Shown: positions 1 to 8,811, numbered from the stretch's first letter. The stretch: 64,000 nt of DNA from Fen-1258 sp964441505 (GCA_964441505.1 CAYTUV010000001.1:124001-188000), one strand, 5' to 3'. Notes: generated by a model not told the origin, from the letters alone. Numbers and translations are program-made.

Positions 1-44
1 CCGTTTTAACGGTTTATTAAATCAAGCGGTCAACTTGAGTTACC

Positions 45-1130
45 TTAATTATTCTTCTTAAACTCATTCATAAATTCTACTAACGCTTCAACACCATGTT
101 TTGGGAATGCGTTGTAGATAGAGGCGCGAATTCCACCAACTGAACGGTGACCTTTCAATCCGCTAAATCCTTTTGCGGATGCTTCTTTAATGAATTTCTC
201 TTCCAGCTGTTCATTCGGTAATCTGTAAGTTACATTCATCAGGGAACGGTCTTCTTTTACTGTTGTACCTTTGTAGTAACCGTTGCTTGTATCAAACGCG
301 TTATACAGAATATTTGCTTTCTCAACATTCCGCTTATACATCTCGTCAAGGCCGCCCATGTTAAGCAGCCATTTGAAAACTAACCCGGCTATATAAATTC
401 CGAATGTTGTAGGTGTGTTATACATCGATTCGTTTTCAGCGTGAATTTTGTAATTCATGTAAGTATGCAAACTATCTGATGACCTTTCTAGCAAATCTTT
501 TCTTATTACAACTACAGTAACGCCTGCAGGTCCAATGTTTTTCTGAGCGCCTGCGTAGATTAAACCGTACTTATTCATATCTAATTTTTTATGAAGGAAA
601 TCCGAAGATGCATCGCAGATAAGCGGAACATTACCGACTTCCGGTTCTGTACGCCATTGTGTTCCATAAATTGTATTGTTCGATGTGAAGTGAACATATG
701 ATGCATCGGGATCGAGTTTCAATTCCGATTGTTTTGGTATGCGTATGAAGTTTTCGGATTTTGTAGTTGCCGCAATGTTAACAGCACCAACACGTTTTCC
801 TTCTTTAACGGCTTTCTCTGCCCAAGAGCCGGTAACGATATAATCAGCTTTATTCTTCGGCGGCATTAAGTTGAGAGGAACCATAGAAAACTGAAGTGTT
901 GCGCCGCCCTGTAAAAATAAAATTGTGAACTTATCATCAATGTCCAAAAGTTTTCTTAAATCGGCATCCGCCTCTTTGATTACCGCGTCAAATATTTTTC
1001 CGCGGTGACTCATCTCCATGATACTCATACCGGAACCTTTGTAGCTGAACAAATCCTTCTGTGCTTCAAGCAACACTTCTTCCGGTAGAATAGCCGGGCC
1101 TGCGCTTAAATTATAAATACGTTTTTCCAT
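45..1130 (-). CDS. serC: phosphoserine aminotransferase
   Basis: Cytosolic PLP enzyme of serine synthesis, transferring an amino group from glutamate to 3-phosphohydroxypyruvate. At 361 residues it has the usual family length. The N-terminus carries the hallmark YNLSAGPAILP stretch (residues 6-16), and the probable Schiff-base lysine is K197 in IYAGAQKNIGPAG. It is followed on the other side of a repeat-filled gap by a DUF1015 gene in the same orientation, a pairing also known from other bacteria. SerC homologues can also act in pyridoxine synthesis, which the sequence cannot resolve. The identification is firm. Confidence 0.96.
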   Translation of the reverse strand: MEKRIYNLSAGPAILPEEVLLEAQKDLFSYKGSGMSIMEMSHRGKIFDAVIKEADADLRKLLDIDDKFTILFLQGGATLQFSMVPLNLMPPKNKADYIVTGSWAEKAVKEGKRVGAVNIAATTKSENFIRIPKQSELKLDPDASYVHFTSNNTIYGTQWRTEPEVGNVPLICDASSDFLHKKLDMNKYGLIYAGAQKNIGPAGVTVVVIRKDLLERSSDSLHTYMNYKIHAENESMYNTPTTFGIYIAGLVFKWLLNMGGLDEMYKRNVEKANILYNAFDTSNGYYKGTTVKEDRSLMNVTYRLPNEQLEEKFIKEASAKGFSGLKGHRSVGGIRASIYNAFPKHGVEALVEFMNEFKKNN

Positions 1131-1145
1131 TTTAATTACTCCATT

Positions 1146-1228
1146 TTATCTGTGTTAATCTGTCTAATCTGTGTTTATCCGTGTCCTATTGTTCTCTGAA
1201 TAGACCACGGATGACGCGGATAACACTA
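1146..1228. repeat. degenerate phrase-like repeat (AATCTGTGT type)
   Basis: The stretch repeats variants of AATCTGTGT and TATCCGTG, then shows the inverted sense (CCACGGATGACGCGGATAA). The same wording recurs at 55318-55365. It lies between serC and the DUF1015 gene and has no coding signal. Confidence 0.6.
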
Positions 1229-1257
1229 GTGTCGTGTCAACCTTATTTTGATGCTTT

Positions 1258-1326
1258 CATACGTGAGACGTAAGACGATAAACGTGAGAATTGACCGTCT
1301 CACGTCTGCCGTTTCACGTTTGACGA
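1258..1326. repeat. degenerate repeat (ACGTGAGACG type)
   Basis: Several variants of ACGTGAGACG and its complement CGTCTCACGT alternate over about 70 bases, so the stretch could fold on itself. A related tract lies at 7397-7432 near another gene start. Function unknown. Confidence 0.55.
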
Positions 1327-1344
1327 AATACTAGTTTCCGCGGA

Positions 1345-2577
1345 TTAAATAACGTGTACTAACAGTCCATCTCTTAATTTTGGTTCGAACCATGTTGATT
1401 TAGGCGGCATAGTTTCGCCTGCATCCGAAATATTTATTAGGTCGTCTACAGAAACCGGAAACAGTGAAAACGCAACAGACGCTTTGTCGCTATCAACTAA
1501 TTTTTCTAACTCTTCAGTTCCTCGTATTCCGCCGATGAAATCGATGTTTGTATCTGTACGCTGATCTTCAATTCCCAAAACCGGCTGCAATAAATAATTC
1601 TGAAGAATACTCACATCGAGTTTATCACCCACAGCTTTACCAGGTTTAACATTTTCGTTCGGTTTCAGCAGATACCATTTTTTATCAATATACATAGCGA
1701 ACGTTTTTACTGTCGGGGGATTTGGTGAAGTTGCGTCCTCAATGTAAAAATTTGTTTTTATTTTATTTAAAAATTCATCTTCTTTCATTTTCAAATCGTG
1801 TACTATTCGATTGTATGAAAGGATTTTCAACTGCTCTGCCGGAAAAAGAACTCCAAGAAAATAATTATACTCTTCTTCCCCCGTGTGGTTTGGGTTTTGT
1901 TCCATCTTAATTTTCTGTACACGGCTTGCACTTGCTGCGCGATGATGTCCGTCTGCAATGTAAAGATACCTCACATTTCCAATTGCATTTACAACTGTAT
2001 CGGTATATTCATTTGGAACAGTCCAGATTTCATGTTTAATCCCATCGGGAGAAGTAAAATTATAGATTGGTTCAATCTTTTTAATCGTCTCGGAAATAAT
2101 TTCATCAATCTGAGCAATCGATTTGTAAGTTAAAAAAACCGGTCCTGTTTGAGCTTCTGTTGTTACAATATGATTAGTGCGGTCATCTTCTTTCACTTTA
2201 CGTGTTTTCTCATGTTTCTTGATTATATCCTTTTCATAATCATCTACGGAAAATGTTGCAGCAATTCCTATCTGCGAATGATTTCCCATTGTGAGTTTAT
2301 AGAGATATAAGTGTGTTACTGAGTCTTGCAGAAGAGGTGCTTCTACTCTAAGCCTGTCAAAATTTTCTTTTGCTTTCTGGTAAACTTCTGCAGAATAAAC
2401 ATCAACTTTTTCTTTCATTTCAATTTCAGAACGGGTAACCCGCAGAAAATTAATAGGATTACCTTTTGCGAGTTGTGCTGCTTCTTCGCGATTTACAACA
2501 TCATATGGAACGCTTGCAACGAGATGAGCAACTTTTTCTGACGGGCGAACTGCTTTGAAGGGACGTATTACAGCCAT
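1345..2577 (-). CDS. DUF1015 family protein
   Basis: Conserved cytosolic protein of 410 residues, the typical family length. It starts MAVIRPFKAVRP and contains the family signature YIADGHHRAASA in the middle, a histidine-rich motif that resembles a nuclease or phosphotransfer site. The biochemical role of DUF1015 is not established. Its place upstream of serC in the same direction suggests a link to serine metabolism, which is an inference from neighbourhood only. About 214 bases filled with degenerate repeats separate it from serC, so the two may not share a transcript. Confidence 0.85.
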   Translation of the reverse strand: MAVIRPFKAVRPSEKVAHLVASVPYDVVNREEAAQLAKGNPINFLRVTRSEIEMKEKVDVYSAEVYQKAKENFDRLRVEAPLLQDSVTHLYLYKLTMGNHSQIGIAATFSVDDYEKDIIKKHEKTRKVKEDDRTNHIVTTEAQTGPVFLTYKSIAQIDEIISETIKKIEPIYNFTSPDGIKHEIWTVPNEYTDTVVNAIGNVRYLYIADGHHRAASASRVQKIKMEQNPNHTGEEEYNYFLGVLFPAEQLKILSYNRIVHDLKMKEDEFLNKIKTNFYIEDATSPNPPTVKTFAMYIDKKWYLLKPNENVKPGKAVGDKLDVSILQNYLLQPVLGIEDQRTDTNIDFIGGIRGTEELEKLVDSDKASVAFSLFPVSVDDLINISDAGETMPPKSTWFEPKLRDGLLVHVI

Positions 2578-2690
2578 AAATACTCCATAGTTTCAAAAAA
2601 TTTACTGATTAAAATTAGTATTAATAGATATGATTGTAAAATAGAATTGAGGCAATTATAAAAAAGATGACGATTATTTAAGGAGATAAA

Positions 2691-2719
2691 GTGCCTAAGT
2701 TGCATGGAAACTCAGGCAC
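2691..2719. other. inverted repeat downstream of the pirin gene
   Basis: GTGCCTAAGTT (2691-2701) can pair with AACTCAGGCAC (2709-2719) with one internal mismatch. It lies about 100 bases past the stop of the minus-strand pirin gene. No clear T-run follows on either strand, so I call it only a hairpin; it may be a weak terminator. Confidence 0.4.
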
Positions 2720-2819
2720 ATTAAAAAAAATATTTTGTTACCGAAGCAGTGAAATCATAGAGGAAAGTTTATTTACTGGTTTACTGTTGCTTGCGCTAAA
2801 GTAGACTGCAAAAATTTGC

Positions 2820-3527
2820 TCAGAAATTCATAGCCATATCAAAAAGAATAATTTTCGAATTCTCACGCGAATTCAATGTAAAGTCAGTTTCCTGGAACAG
2901 TTTTACTGCATCCCCCGGTAATAGAGATTTTCCGTTAACATCTACATTCCCTTCAATCAAATGCAGATACACACAACGGTTCTCTTTTATCTCATGTTTA
3001 ATCATTCTACCTTTATCGAGATCGGAAAGAAAAATCTCCGCATTCTGATTTATGAAAATGATTCCGTCCTCCTTATTACCACTCACAACTTTCAGCAATT
3101 TGTTTTGTCTCTCTTCATGAGAGAATTTTTTCTGTTCGTACGATGGTGTCAGATTTTGCTTATTTGGAATAAACCATATCTGTAGAAGTTTTAGCACTTC
3201 CTCGACTGAAGGATTGGACTCAGAATGCTGAATTCCACTTCCTGCTGTCATGCGCTGAACCTCATTAACAGTTATCGTTCCTTGGCCACCTGTACTGTCT
3301 TTATGAGCAACCGTCCCTTCCAGAACAATTGTCACTATTTCCATATCACGATGTGAGTGCGTAGGAAAACCTCCGCCCGCCAGAATAATATCATCATTCA
3401 TTACTCTCAAAGGTCCGAAATGAATATTTGAAGGATCATAATATTCGCCAAAAGAAAAACTGTGGTAACTCTCAAGCCAATCTATTTTAGTTTTTCCGCG
3501 TTCATTACTTTTTCTAATTTCGATCAT
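2820..3527 (-). CDS. pirin family protein (YhaK/YhhW-like bicupin)
   Basis: Cytosolic bicupin of 235 residues, matching the short pirin/quercetinase-like subfamily. The N-terminal cupin holds the metal-binding pattern THSHRDME followed by GSGIQHSE, i.e. two His then His/Glu as in YhhW. The second cupin (about residues 150-235) lacks such ligands, as usual. Members may oxidise quercetin-like substrates or act as redox sensors; the substrate here is unknown. It lies just downstream of a marR gene on the same strand, with a perfect palindrome in front of its start, so control by that MarR protein is likely. Confidence 0.88.
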   Translation of the reverse strand: MIEIRKSNERGKTKIDWLESYHSFSFGEYYDPSNIHFGPLRVMNDDIILAGGGFPTHSHRDMEIVTIVLEGTVAHKDSTGGQGTITVNEVQRMTAGSGIQHSESNPSVEEVLKLLQIWFIPNKQNLTPSYEQKKFSHEERQNKLLKVVSGNKEDGIIFINQNAEIFLSDLDKGRMIKHEIKENRCVYLHLIEGNVDVNGKSLLPGDAVKLFQETDFTLNSRENSKIILFDMAMNF

Positions 3528-3572
3528 TTTACTGTCCGGTGCTAATTAGATATTTTTTATAACGAATTAGTT

Positions 3573-3590
3573 TATTACGAGATCGTAATA
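3573..3590. promoter_or_regulatory. palindrome in front of the pirin gene, probable MarR operator
   Basis: TATTACGA and TCGTAATA form a perfect 8-bp inverted repeat with a 2-base spacer. It sits about 46 bases upstream of the pirin start and just after the marR stop. The size and symmetry fit a winged-helix dimer site. Binding by the adjacent MarR is inferred. Confidence 0.5.
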
Positions 3591-3605
3591 TTACAACAAA
3601 AAAAT

Positions 3606-4064
3606 TTATTTCTGTTTACTTATGGATGTACCCAATTTTTTAAGAAGTGCGCCCAGAGTTTCCTGCTCTGCGGCCGACAGACATGACATTGACCGAGTAA
3701 TATTCTCGGCATGTTTCGTAAATACATCATCAAACAACTGCTTACCTGCGTTGGTTAGCTGAATATGAATAGCACGCCTGTCATCTTTACTTGGCACGCG
3801 TTCGACATATCCAAGTTTTTCAATGTTATCCAGGACTAAAGTCATATTTCCGCCGGTAACCAGCATCTTGGTACAGATTTCTCCGACTTTCAACGGTCCC
3901 AAATGCCCAATTACTTCAATAACGGCAAATTGCGGTTGAGTTAAACCGAAAGCTTTGATACTTTCATTTGATTTCTTGTCGAATGACATATAAGCACGCG
4001 CTAACTTGACCCAGGTACTGAGAGCTAAATCTACCTTCTTTCCGTATTTTTTTGTTGTCTTCAA
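3606..4064 (-). CDS. MarR family transcriptional regulator
   Basis: Winged-helix DNA-binding repressor of 152 residues. The central region LTQPQFAVIEVIGHLGPL, the recognition-helix region around GGNMTLVLDNIEKLGYVER and the wing SKDDRRAIHIQLT are typical MarR features. There is one cysteine in the helix-turn-helix region (GEICTKM) but no N-terminal OhrR-type sensing cysteine, so the ligand cannot be assigned. A pirin gene lies downstream and a divergent DUF2203 gene upstream, with an OsmC gene beyond. Palindromes sit in front of this gene and of the pirin gene, suggesting autoregulation. Confidence 0.9.
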   Translation of the reverse strand: MKTTKKYGKKVDLALSTWVKLARAYMSFDKKSNESIKAFGLTQPQFAVIEVIGHLGPLKVGEICTKMLVTGGNMTLVLDNIEKLGYVERVPSKDDRRAIHIQLTNAGKQLFDDVFTKHAENITRSMSCLSAAEQETLGALLKKLGTSISKQK

Positions 4065-4103
4065 AATTTATATTACTACCTATAATATTTCTAAATCAAA
4101 ATA

Positions 4104-4118
4104 AGTTATTGAATAACT
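4104..4118. promoter_or_regulatory. palindrome upstream of marR, probable autoregulatory operator
   Basis: AGTTATTGAATAACT is a perfect 15-base palindrome (7-bp arms around a central G). It lies 40 bases upstream of the marR start and between the divergent marR and DUF2203 genes, the normal place for a MarR operator. It does not share an obvious core with the palindrome at 3573-3590. Confidence 0.45.
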
Positions 4119-4209
4119 CTTGTCAAGTGTTCTAAAGATGACTAAATTGATACGGGAACTTATTTTTCAAAATTATCATTTGATAAATAGAAAGACTGAT
4201 GGAAATAGT

Positions 4210-4590
4210 ATGTCTCAAACTGATGTAAAATATTTTACTCCGCAGGATGCGCAAAAAACTCTTCCTCTTGTACGGCAGATTGTGAGAGACATTTTAAATA
4301 ATGCCTCTCAGATAAAATCAATTGCAGATTCTCTTGGCGGAAAATTTGAGGACAATGTTGAGATCCGTCACCTTGCTGCTCAGATAGATTCGTTCATGAA
4401 AGAGCTTGATGATCTTGGATGCTCTTATAAAGACTGGAATTTCAAAATAGGCCTGGTGGATTTTCCATCAGTAATTGACGGTGAGGATGTTTTACTGTGC
4501 TGGCGCAGCGACGAAGATTCCATCAGGTTTTATCACAGCGTGGAAGAGGGATTTGTAGGAAGAAAACCAATACCTGATGAATATCTATAA
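4210..4590 (+). CDS. DUF2203 family protein
   Basis: Small cytosolic protein of 126 residues. I start it at the ATG at 4210 because homology-like sequence begins at KYFTPQDAQKTLPLVRQIV; the 30 residues that a TTG at 4120 would add look non-coding and would overlap the MarR palindrome. The C-terminal half contains the family pattern around VLLCWRSDEDSIRFYHS and GFVGRKPI. DUF2203 has no established function. It is divergent from marR and convergent with the OsmC gene. Confidence 0.85.
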   Translation: MSQTDVKYFTPQDAQKTLPLVRQIVRDILNNASQIKSIADSLGGKFEDNVEIRHLAAQIDSFMKELDDLGCSYKDWNFKIGLVDFPSVIDGEDVLLCWRSDEDSIRFYHSVEEGFVGRKPIPDEYL

Positions 4591-4639
4591 AACGGAGCGC
4601 CGCATAGATAGTTATTATTAACTATTGTTCCTTGGTTAA

Positions 4640-5071
4640 TCAATTAATTTGTTTTTCAATCCTATATGAGTGTTTAATCTCCACCGCTTTTTGCAGCATT
4701 GCAGTTACACTGCAATATGACTTCTGAGATAGTTCAATTGCTCTTTCAACTGCTTCTTTGGGAATTTCTTCTCCATATAAAACATATTCTAAATGAATCT
4801 TCGTGTAAACCTGCGGATGAGTTTCCTGCACATCGGCGGAAATGTTCATCTCAAATCCATCTATCTTAATTTTTTTCTTTTTTAGAATTGTTGCAATATC
4901 GCTTCCTGTGCACCCTCCTAATGCAATCAGCAAAAGTTCTTTTGGGCGTGTACCTGCGTTGCTTCCTCCGAATTCCTCCGGTCCATCCATTGTTACCCAA
5001 TGATTCGAATCTGCTTTTCCAAGAAAGGTTATTCCGTTGATATGTTTTACAATTGCTTTCTTTGTTGCCAT
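4640..5071 (-). CDS. OsmC family protein
   Basis: Peroxidase-like protein of 143 residues. The family cysteine pair is present: one Cys in ALGGCTGSDIATILKKK and one in SQKSYCSVTAML near the C-terminus. Such proteins reduce organic hydroperoxides with these two cysteines, although the YhfA-like branch is less well characterised. Neighbouring MarR and pirin genes suggest a small redox or electrophile-stress cluster. A weak hairpin (4608-4625) lies between its stop and that of the convergent DUF2203 gene. Confidence 0.88.
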   Translation of the reverse strand: MATKKAIVKHINGITFLGKADSNHWVTMDGPEEFGGSNAGTRPKELLLIALGGCTGSDIATILKKKKIKIDGFEMNISADVQETHPQVYTKIHLEYVLYGEEIPKEAVERAIELSQKSYCSVTAMLQKAVEIKHSYRIEKQIN

Positions 5072-5187
5072 GATTACATTTCCTATTTATTGAACAGCTA
5101 TTAGACTTTAGAGTTTAGGAATTAGATGAAAAATTTTTCTAAAGGATTCCTAACCAAGGAGCTGATAACTAAAAACCAACCGCCTTT

Positions 5188-5628
5188 TTATTCCCCGATA
5201 TCTTCATTCCATAAAGCCGGTTTATCGGCAATAAAATCTTCCATCAGTTTAATGCATTCGGCATTATTTAGAATTTCCAATTCCACTCCGCGCGATCTAA
5301 CATATTTTTCCGGTCCCTGAAATGTTTTATTCTCACCAATGACAATTTTGGGGATCTTATATAATAACGCTGTTCCGCTGCACATATCGCATGGAGAAAG
5401 TGTAGAATACAGAACCGATCTTTGATAATCTCTAGCAGTAAGCCTCCCCGCGTTTTCAAAACAATCCATCTCCGCGTGTAGAATCGGACTTCCATTTTGA
5501 ACGCGTCTGTTATGACCGCGTCCAACAATTTTTCCATCAATAACCAGAACGGAACCGATTGGAATTCCCCCCTCGCTTAATCCTTTTTTTGCTTCTTCAA
5601 TTGCTGTTTGTAGAAATTGATCGATCAT
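5188..5628 (-). CDS. cytosine deaminase-like nucleoside/base deaminase (yeast FCY1-like)
   Basis: Zinc hydrolase of the CDA fold, 146 residues. The zinc/catalytic set is H51 and E53 in HAEMDCFENAG, plus C80 and C83 in SPCDMCSG. Several stretches resemble yeast cytosine deaminase as I remember it: EGGIPIGSVLVIDGKIVGRG, TLSPCDMC, and the C-terminal end with W-x-E-D-I-G-E. That end matters because in the yeast enzyme it closes over the base. The likely reaction is cytosine to uracil, possibly broader. A purine/uracil-type permease gene lies just upstream on the same strand, separated by a small helical-bundle gene, so a base-salvage unit is plausible. Confidence 0.82.
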   Translation of the reverse strand: MIDQFLQTAIEEAKKGLSEGGIPIGSVLVIDGKIVGRGHNRRVQNGSPILHAEMDCFENAGRLTARDYQRSVLYSTLSPCDMCSGTALLYKIPKIVIGENKTFQGPEKYVRSRGVELEILNNAECIKLMEDFIADKPALWNEDIGE

Positions 5629-5677
5629 GAGAACCTCTTTAGTTTACAGTTAGCTGTCCGCAGATTGCAGTGAGAAA

Positions 5678-6037
5678 TTATGTATTATTCTCAATGTTTT
5701 GCATTAAACCGACAAGCATCTTTTTTACTTCTTTAACTTGATTATCAAGTGCAGTAAAATTTTCTGTATGAATATATCCAAGATCGCTTGAAAGAAACAA
5801 TTCGTACTCAACTTCTTTTGCCGAACCGAATGCTATCTCCAGAAAACGTAAAAAATCTTTTTTGCTTTTCCGGCTGCTTCCCTCTGCAATATTAGTTGGT
5901 ATTGAAACGGCTGCCCTTCGTAATTGACTCACAAGACCAAATAGTTCTGCTTTAGGAAAATTATCTGTTGCTCTGTAAATATCCAGAACAAGGTGATGCG
6001 CTTTTTCCCAAATTTTTAGTGATTTATAGTCCTGCAT
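5678..6037 (-). CDS. four helix bundle protein (23S rRNA intervening-sequence family)
   Basis: All-helical protein of 119 residues. It starts MQDYKSLKIWEKAHHLVLDIYRAT and carries the family pattern ELFGLVSQLRRAAVSIPTNIAEGS at about residues 33-56. Relatives were first seen inside insertions of 23S rRNA genes but are common elsewhere; the molecular role is unknown. No rRNA surrounds this copy. It is bordered on both sides by short repetitive sequence (around 5641-5676 and 6051-6091), which may mark it as a mobile or exchanged cassette between the deaminase and permease genes. Confidence 0.9.
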   Translation of the reverse strand: MQDYKSLKIWEKAHHLVLDIYRATDNFPKAELFGLVSQLRRAAVSIPTNIAEGSSRKSKKDFLRFLEIAFGSAKEVEYELFLSSDLGYIHTENFTALDNQVKEVKKMLVGLMQNIENNT

Positions 6038-6088
6038 TTTTTACTCCAGCGATTTTATAACTGTAAACTGTTCACTGCTTACTACAAA

Positions 6089-7390
6089 CTAGTAAGGATA
6101 AAAAATATAAAATAGGACAGAGAAACAAAAAAGAATCCACATCCCCAGGCTTATTGTTTTGATTCTTCCGGCAACAATCATAGTTAACGGGTAAACAACA
6201 AATCCGGCGGTCATTCCTATTCCAAGATTAAAAGTAAAACTCATTAAAGTCATTGTAATAAAAACCGGAATCGTTTCTGCGAGATCCTCAAATTTGAGAT
6301 GCGAAACCGGAGATATCATTAACAGTCCGACAATAATTAACGCCGCGCCGTATGCATATGGCGGTATAACAGCGAACAATGGCGCGAAAAACAGAGCGCA
6401 TAAGAATAATATTGCCGTTACAACGGCTGTCAATCCCGATTTACCGCCGGCTTCAATTCCGGTAGCAGATTCAATGTAAGTTCCTGTTGTTGTTGTCCCG
6501 CATAATGCGCCAAATACTGTTGCCAGAGCATCGGCAAGCATAGGTTTTTCTATTTCAGGAAGGTTTCCGTTTTCATCAAGCATCTTTGCTTTGTAACCAA
6601 GACCAATCAATGTTCCCATCGTGTCTACAAAGTCCATAACAAAAACAACCAGGATTACGGAGAAGAATCCCCAGCTTAAGGCACCAAGTATATCAAGCTG
6701 AAGAAACACGGGACGGATATCCGGCGGCATGCTTACCCATTGCTCTGGAAGTTTTGCAACTCCCAACAGAAATCCGAGAAGAGTGGAGACTAATATTCCA
6801 ATTAGGATTGAGCCAATAATTTTTTTAATCATCAGTACACCGATGAAGAGAAATGCGAATATTCCGAGCAGTACAGATGTCTCGTGAAAATTTCCGACAT
6901 GAACCGGAGCGCCGGCAACACCTAATTTCACAATTCCTGTTTCGTTCAAGCCGATAAATGTTAAGAACAATCCTATACCTGCAGCGAAAGCAATCTTTAA
7001 ACTTTCGGGAATTGCATTTGCAAGCCAGCCTCTGATTTTAAATAATGTTAATAATGTAAATAAAATACCACCGATAAAAATCGCACCGAGCGCAGTCTGC
7101 CAGCTATAGTGCAAAACATTTACAACGGTGTAAGCAACGAAAGCATTTTCTCCCATGTAAGGTGCAATGGCAAACGGCCGTTTTGCATATACACCCATTA
7201 TCAGAGTACCGAAGAAAGCACTCATAATAGTCGCAACCATCGAAGCGCCAAACGGCATTCCCGCGGCTTCAAGAATTTTTGGATTAACAATTATAATATA
7301 AGCCATTGTTACAAACGTCGTGCTTCCGGCTAGAATTTCCTGTTTTACTGTTGTTCCAAGTTCGTCAAGATGAAAATATTCTTTGATCAT
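6089..7390 (-). CDS. NCS2 family permease, AzgA type
   Basis: Inner-membrane nucleobase transporter of 433 residues with about 12-14 hydrophobic segments. Family marks are TFVTMAYIIIVNPKIL near the N-terminus, the MGENAFVAYTVV segment and the central FVDTMGTLIGLGYKA. AzgA-type members usually import hypoxanthine, guanine or adenine by proton symport; the exact base cannot be read here. It is upstream of the four-helix-bundle and cytosine deaminase genes on the same strand, consistent with base uptake followed by deamination. Confidence 0.9.
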   Translation of the reverse strand: MIKEYFHLDELGTTVKQEILAGSTTFVTMAYIIIVNPKILEAAGMPFGASMVATIMSAFFGTLIMGVYAKRPFAIAPYMGENAFVAYTVVNVLHYSWQTALGAIFIGGILFTLLTLFKIRGWLANAIPESLKIAFAAGIGLFLTFIGLNETGIVKLGVAGAPVHVGNFHETSVLLGIFAFLFIGVLMIKKIIGSILIGILVSTLLGFLLGVAKLPEQWVSMPPDIRPVFLQLDILGALSWGFFSVILVVFVMDFVDTMGTLIGLGYKAKMLDENGNLPEIEKPMLADALATVFGALCGTTTTGTYIESATGIEAGGKSGLTAVVTAILFLCALFFAPLFAVIPPYAYGAALIIVGLLMISPVSHLKFEDLAETIPVFITMTLMSFTFNLGIGMTAGFVVYPLTMIVAGRIKTISLGMWILFCFSVLFYIFYPY

Positions 7391-7396
7391 ATAAAC

Positions 7397-7432
7397 CTCG
7401 GTTATAACGTGAGACGTGAAAGGTAAAACGTG
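7397..7432. repeat. degenerate repeat (ACGTGAGACGTGAAA type)
   Basis: Short tract in the 5-prime region of the permease gene with the same wording as the tract at 1258-1326. It contains AACGTGAGACGTGAAAGG. No function visible. Confidence 0.5.
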
Positions 7433-7456
7433 GAAATGATTTTATGTTTTGCATAT

Positions 7457-7678
7457 TTATTTACGGAATAGATAAAGGATTAAAGAGAGAATTAGACTGA
7501 GAAGAATTGATGTAACTATAGGAAAGTAAAATGTGAAGTTCTTTCCTTTAATAATAATATCACCGGGAAGTTTACCAATAAATGGTATTCGGTCCCAGAA
7601 CACCAGCACAATTCCAACTACAAGAAGAAATACACCGCTGATGATTAATATTTTCCCGATTGACTGGAATTCATTCAT
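7457..7678 (-). CDS. DUF2905 family membrane protein
   Basis: Small inner-membrane protein of 73 residues with two hydrophobic helices. These surround the family loop FWDRIPFIGKLPGDIIIKGK (about residues 27-46). Function unknown across the family. It is upstream of the permease on the same strand and divergent from arginase. Confidence 0.88.
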   Translation of the reverse strand: MNEFQSIGKILIISGVFLLVVGIVLVFWDRIPFIGKLPGDIIIKGKNFTFYFPIVTSILLSLILSLILYLFRK

Positions 7679-7806
7679 GATTCAAAGAGTTCAATATTAT
7701 ACAAGAAATATAAAGTAATTGAATTGTATTTGCACAACCATGGTGCTCTAAATTTAATTGTGATTTATTTGTTAGATTGCCTCACAGAATTTGACGGGAA
7801 GAATTT

Positions 7807-8733
7807 ATGAAGTCGGTTTCACCAAGCAAATTCATTGATCTTATCGGCTTTCCGATGGATCTCGGCGCCGGCCGCCGCGGCGTTGATATGGGCCCTACTG
7901 CTCTTCGTATTGCTAATATTGAACAAAAACTGGAAAGCCTGGGCTACACCGTTTCTGATCTTGGAGATGTATTTATCCGGAATCAGGAACTGCAGACAAT
8001 CAAAAATCCAAAATTGAAATATCTCAGCGAAATTATAAGAACTTGCGAATTGCTTGCACGAAGAGTTGAAAAATCATTAGAACAAAATCACTTCCCTCTT
8101 TGTATTGGCGGCGATCATTCTATGGCGATAGGTACACTTGCAGGAGTTGCATCATATTGCAAAAAGAAGAAACAGGAACTTGGTTTAATTTGGATTGATG
8201 CCCATGCGGACATGAACACTGAAGAGACAACGCCATCGGGTAATATACATGGAATGAGCGTTGCGGCCTCTCTTGGATTGGGAAGTAAATTTTTAACAGA
8301 GCTTCACGGATTTTCGCCAAAAGTAAAACCCGAGAACGTTACATTCATCGGCATAAGAGGTTTGGATGTTGAGGAGAGAGAGTTAATCAAAGAACTCAAC
8401 CTCAAAGTCTATACAATGACGGAGATTGATCGTAAGGGAATTAATTTTATCATCAATAAAATTTTAAAAGATTACAAGTCCCGCGTTCAACATATTCACG
8501 TTAGTTTTGATGTTGACAGCATCGATCCATCCGAAGCACCGGGTGTTGGAACACCCGTTAGCGGAGGATTAAGTTACCGCGAGACCCATTTGCTAATGGA
8601 GACAATTGCAGAATGCGGATGTATGTCATCTTTGGAAGTTGCCGAAATAAATCCAATTCTTGATATTCGAAACAGAAGTGCAGAAATAACGGTCGAATTG
8701 GTTGCCTCAAGTATGGGATTGAGAATATTGTAG
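7807..8733 (+). CDS. rocF: arginase
   Basis: Binuclear manganese ureohydrolase of 308 residues, converting arginine to ornithine and urea in the cytosol. The metal ligands are all visible: H104 in GGDHS, the D131-H133-D135 set in DAHADMN, and the SFDVDSIDPSEAPG motif. The NIHGMSVA segment after the second motif fits arginase rather than agmatinase. A purine-rich ribosome site (GGGAAG) precedes the ATG by a few bases. It appears to stand alone as a transcription unit, divergent from the DUF2905 gene. Confidence 0.94.
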   Translation: MKSVSPSKFIDLIGFPMDLGAGRRGVDMGPTALRIANIEQKLESLGYTVSDLGDVFIRNQELQTIKNPKLKYLSEIIRTCELLARRVEKSLEQNHFPLCIGGDHSMAIGTLAGVASYCKKKKQELGLIWIDAHADMNTEETTPSGNIHGMSVAASLGLGSKFLTELHGFSPKVKPENVTFIGIRGLDVEERELIKELNLKVYTMTEIDRKGINFIINKILKDYKSRVQHIHVSFDVDSIDPSEAPGVGTPVSGGLSYRETHLLMETIAECGCMSSLEVAEINPILDIRNRSAEITVELVASSMGLRIL

Positions 8734-8811
8734 ATCATGAACTCAAGATATTGTTACCATCAACATTAATTTTTATATTCGAATCGAAATCATACTTAGT
8801 AGATTAAGGGT

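Noticed and set aside
5678..6037. Four-helix-bundle gene as a 23S rRNA intervening sequence
   Set aside because: No rRNA sequence flanks it; it lies between a deaminase and a permease gene.
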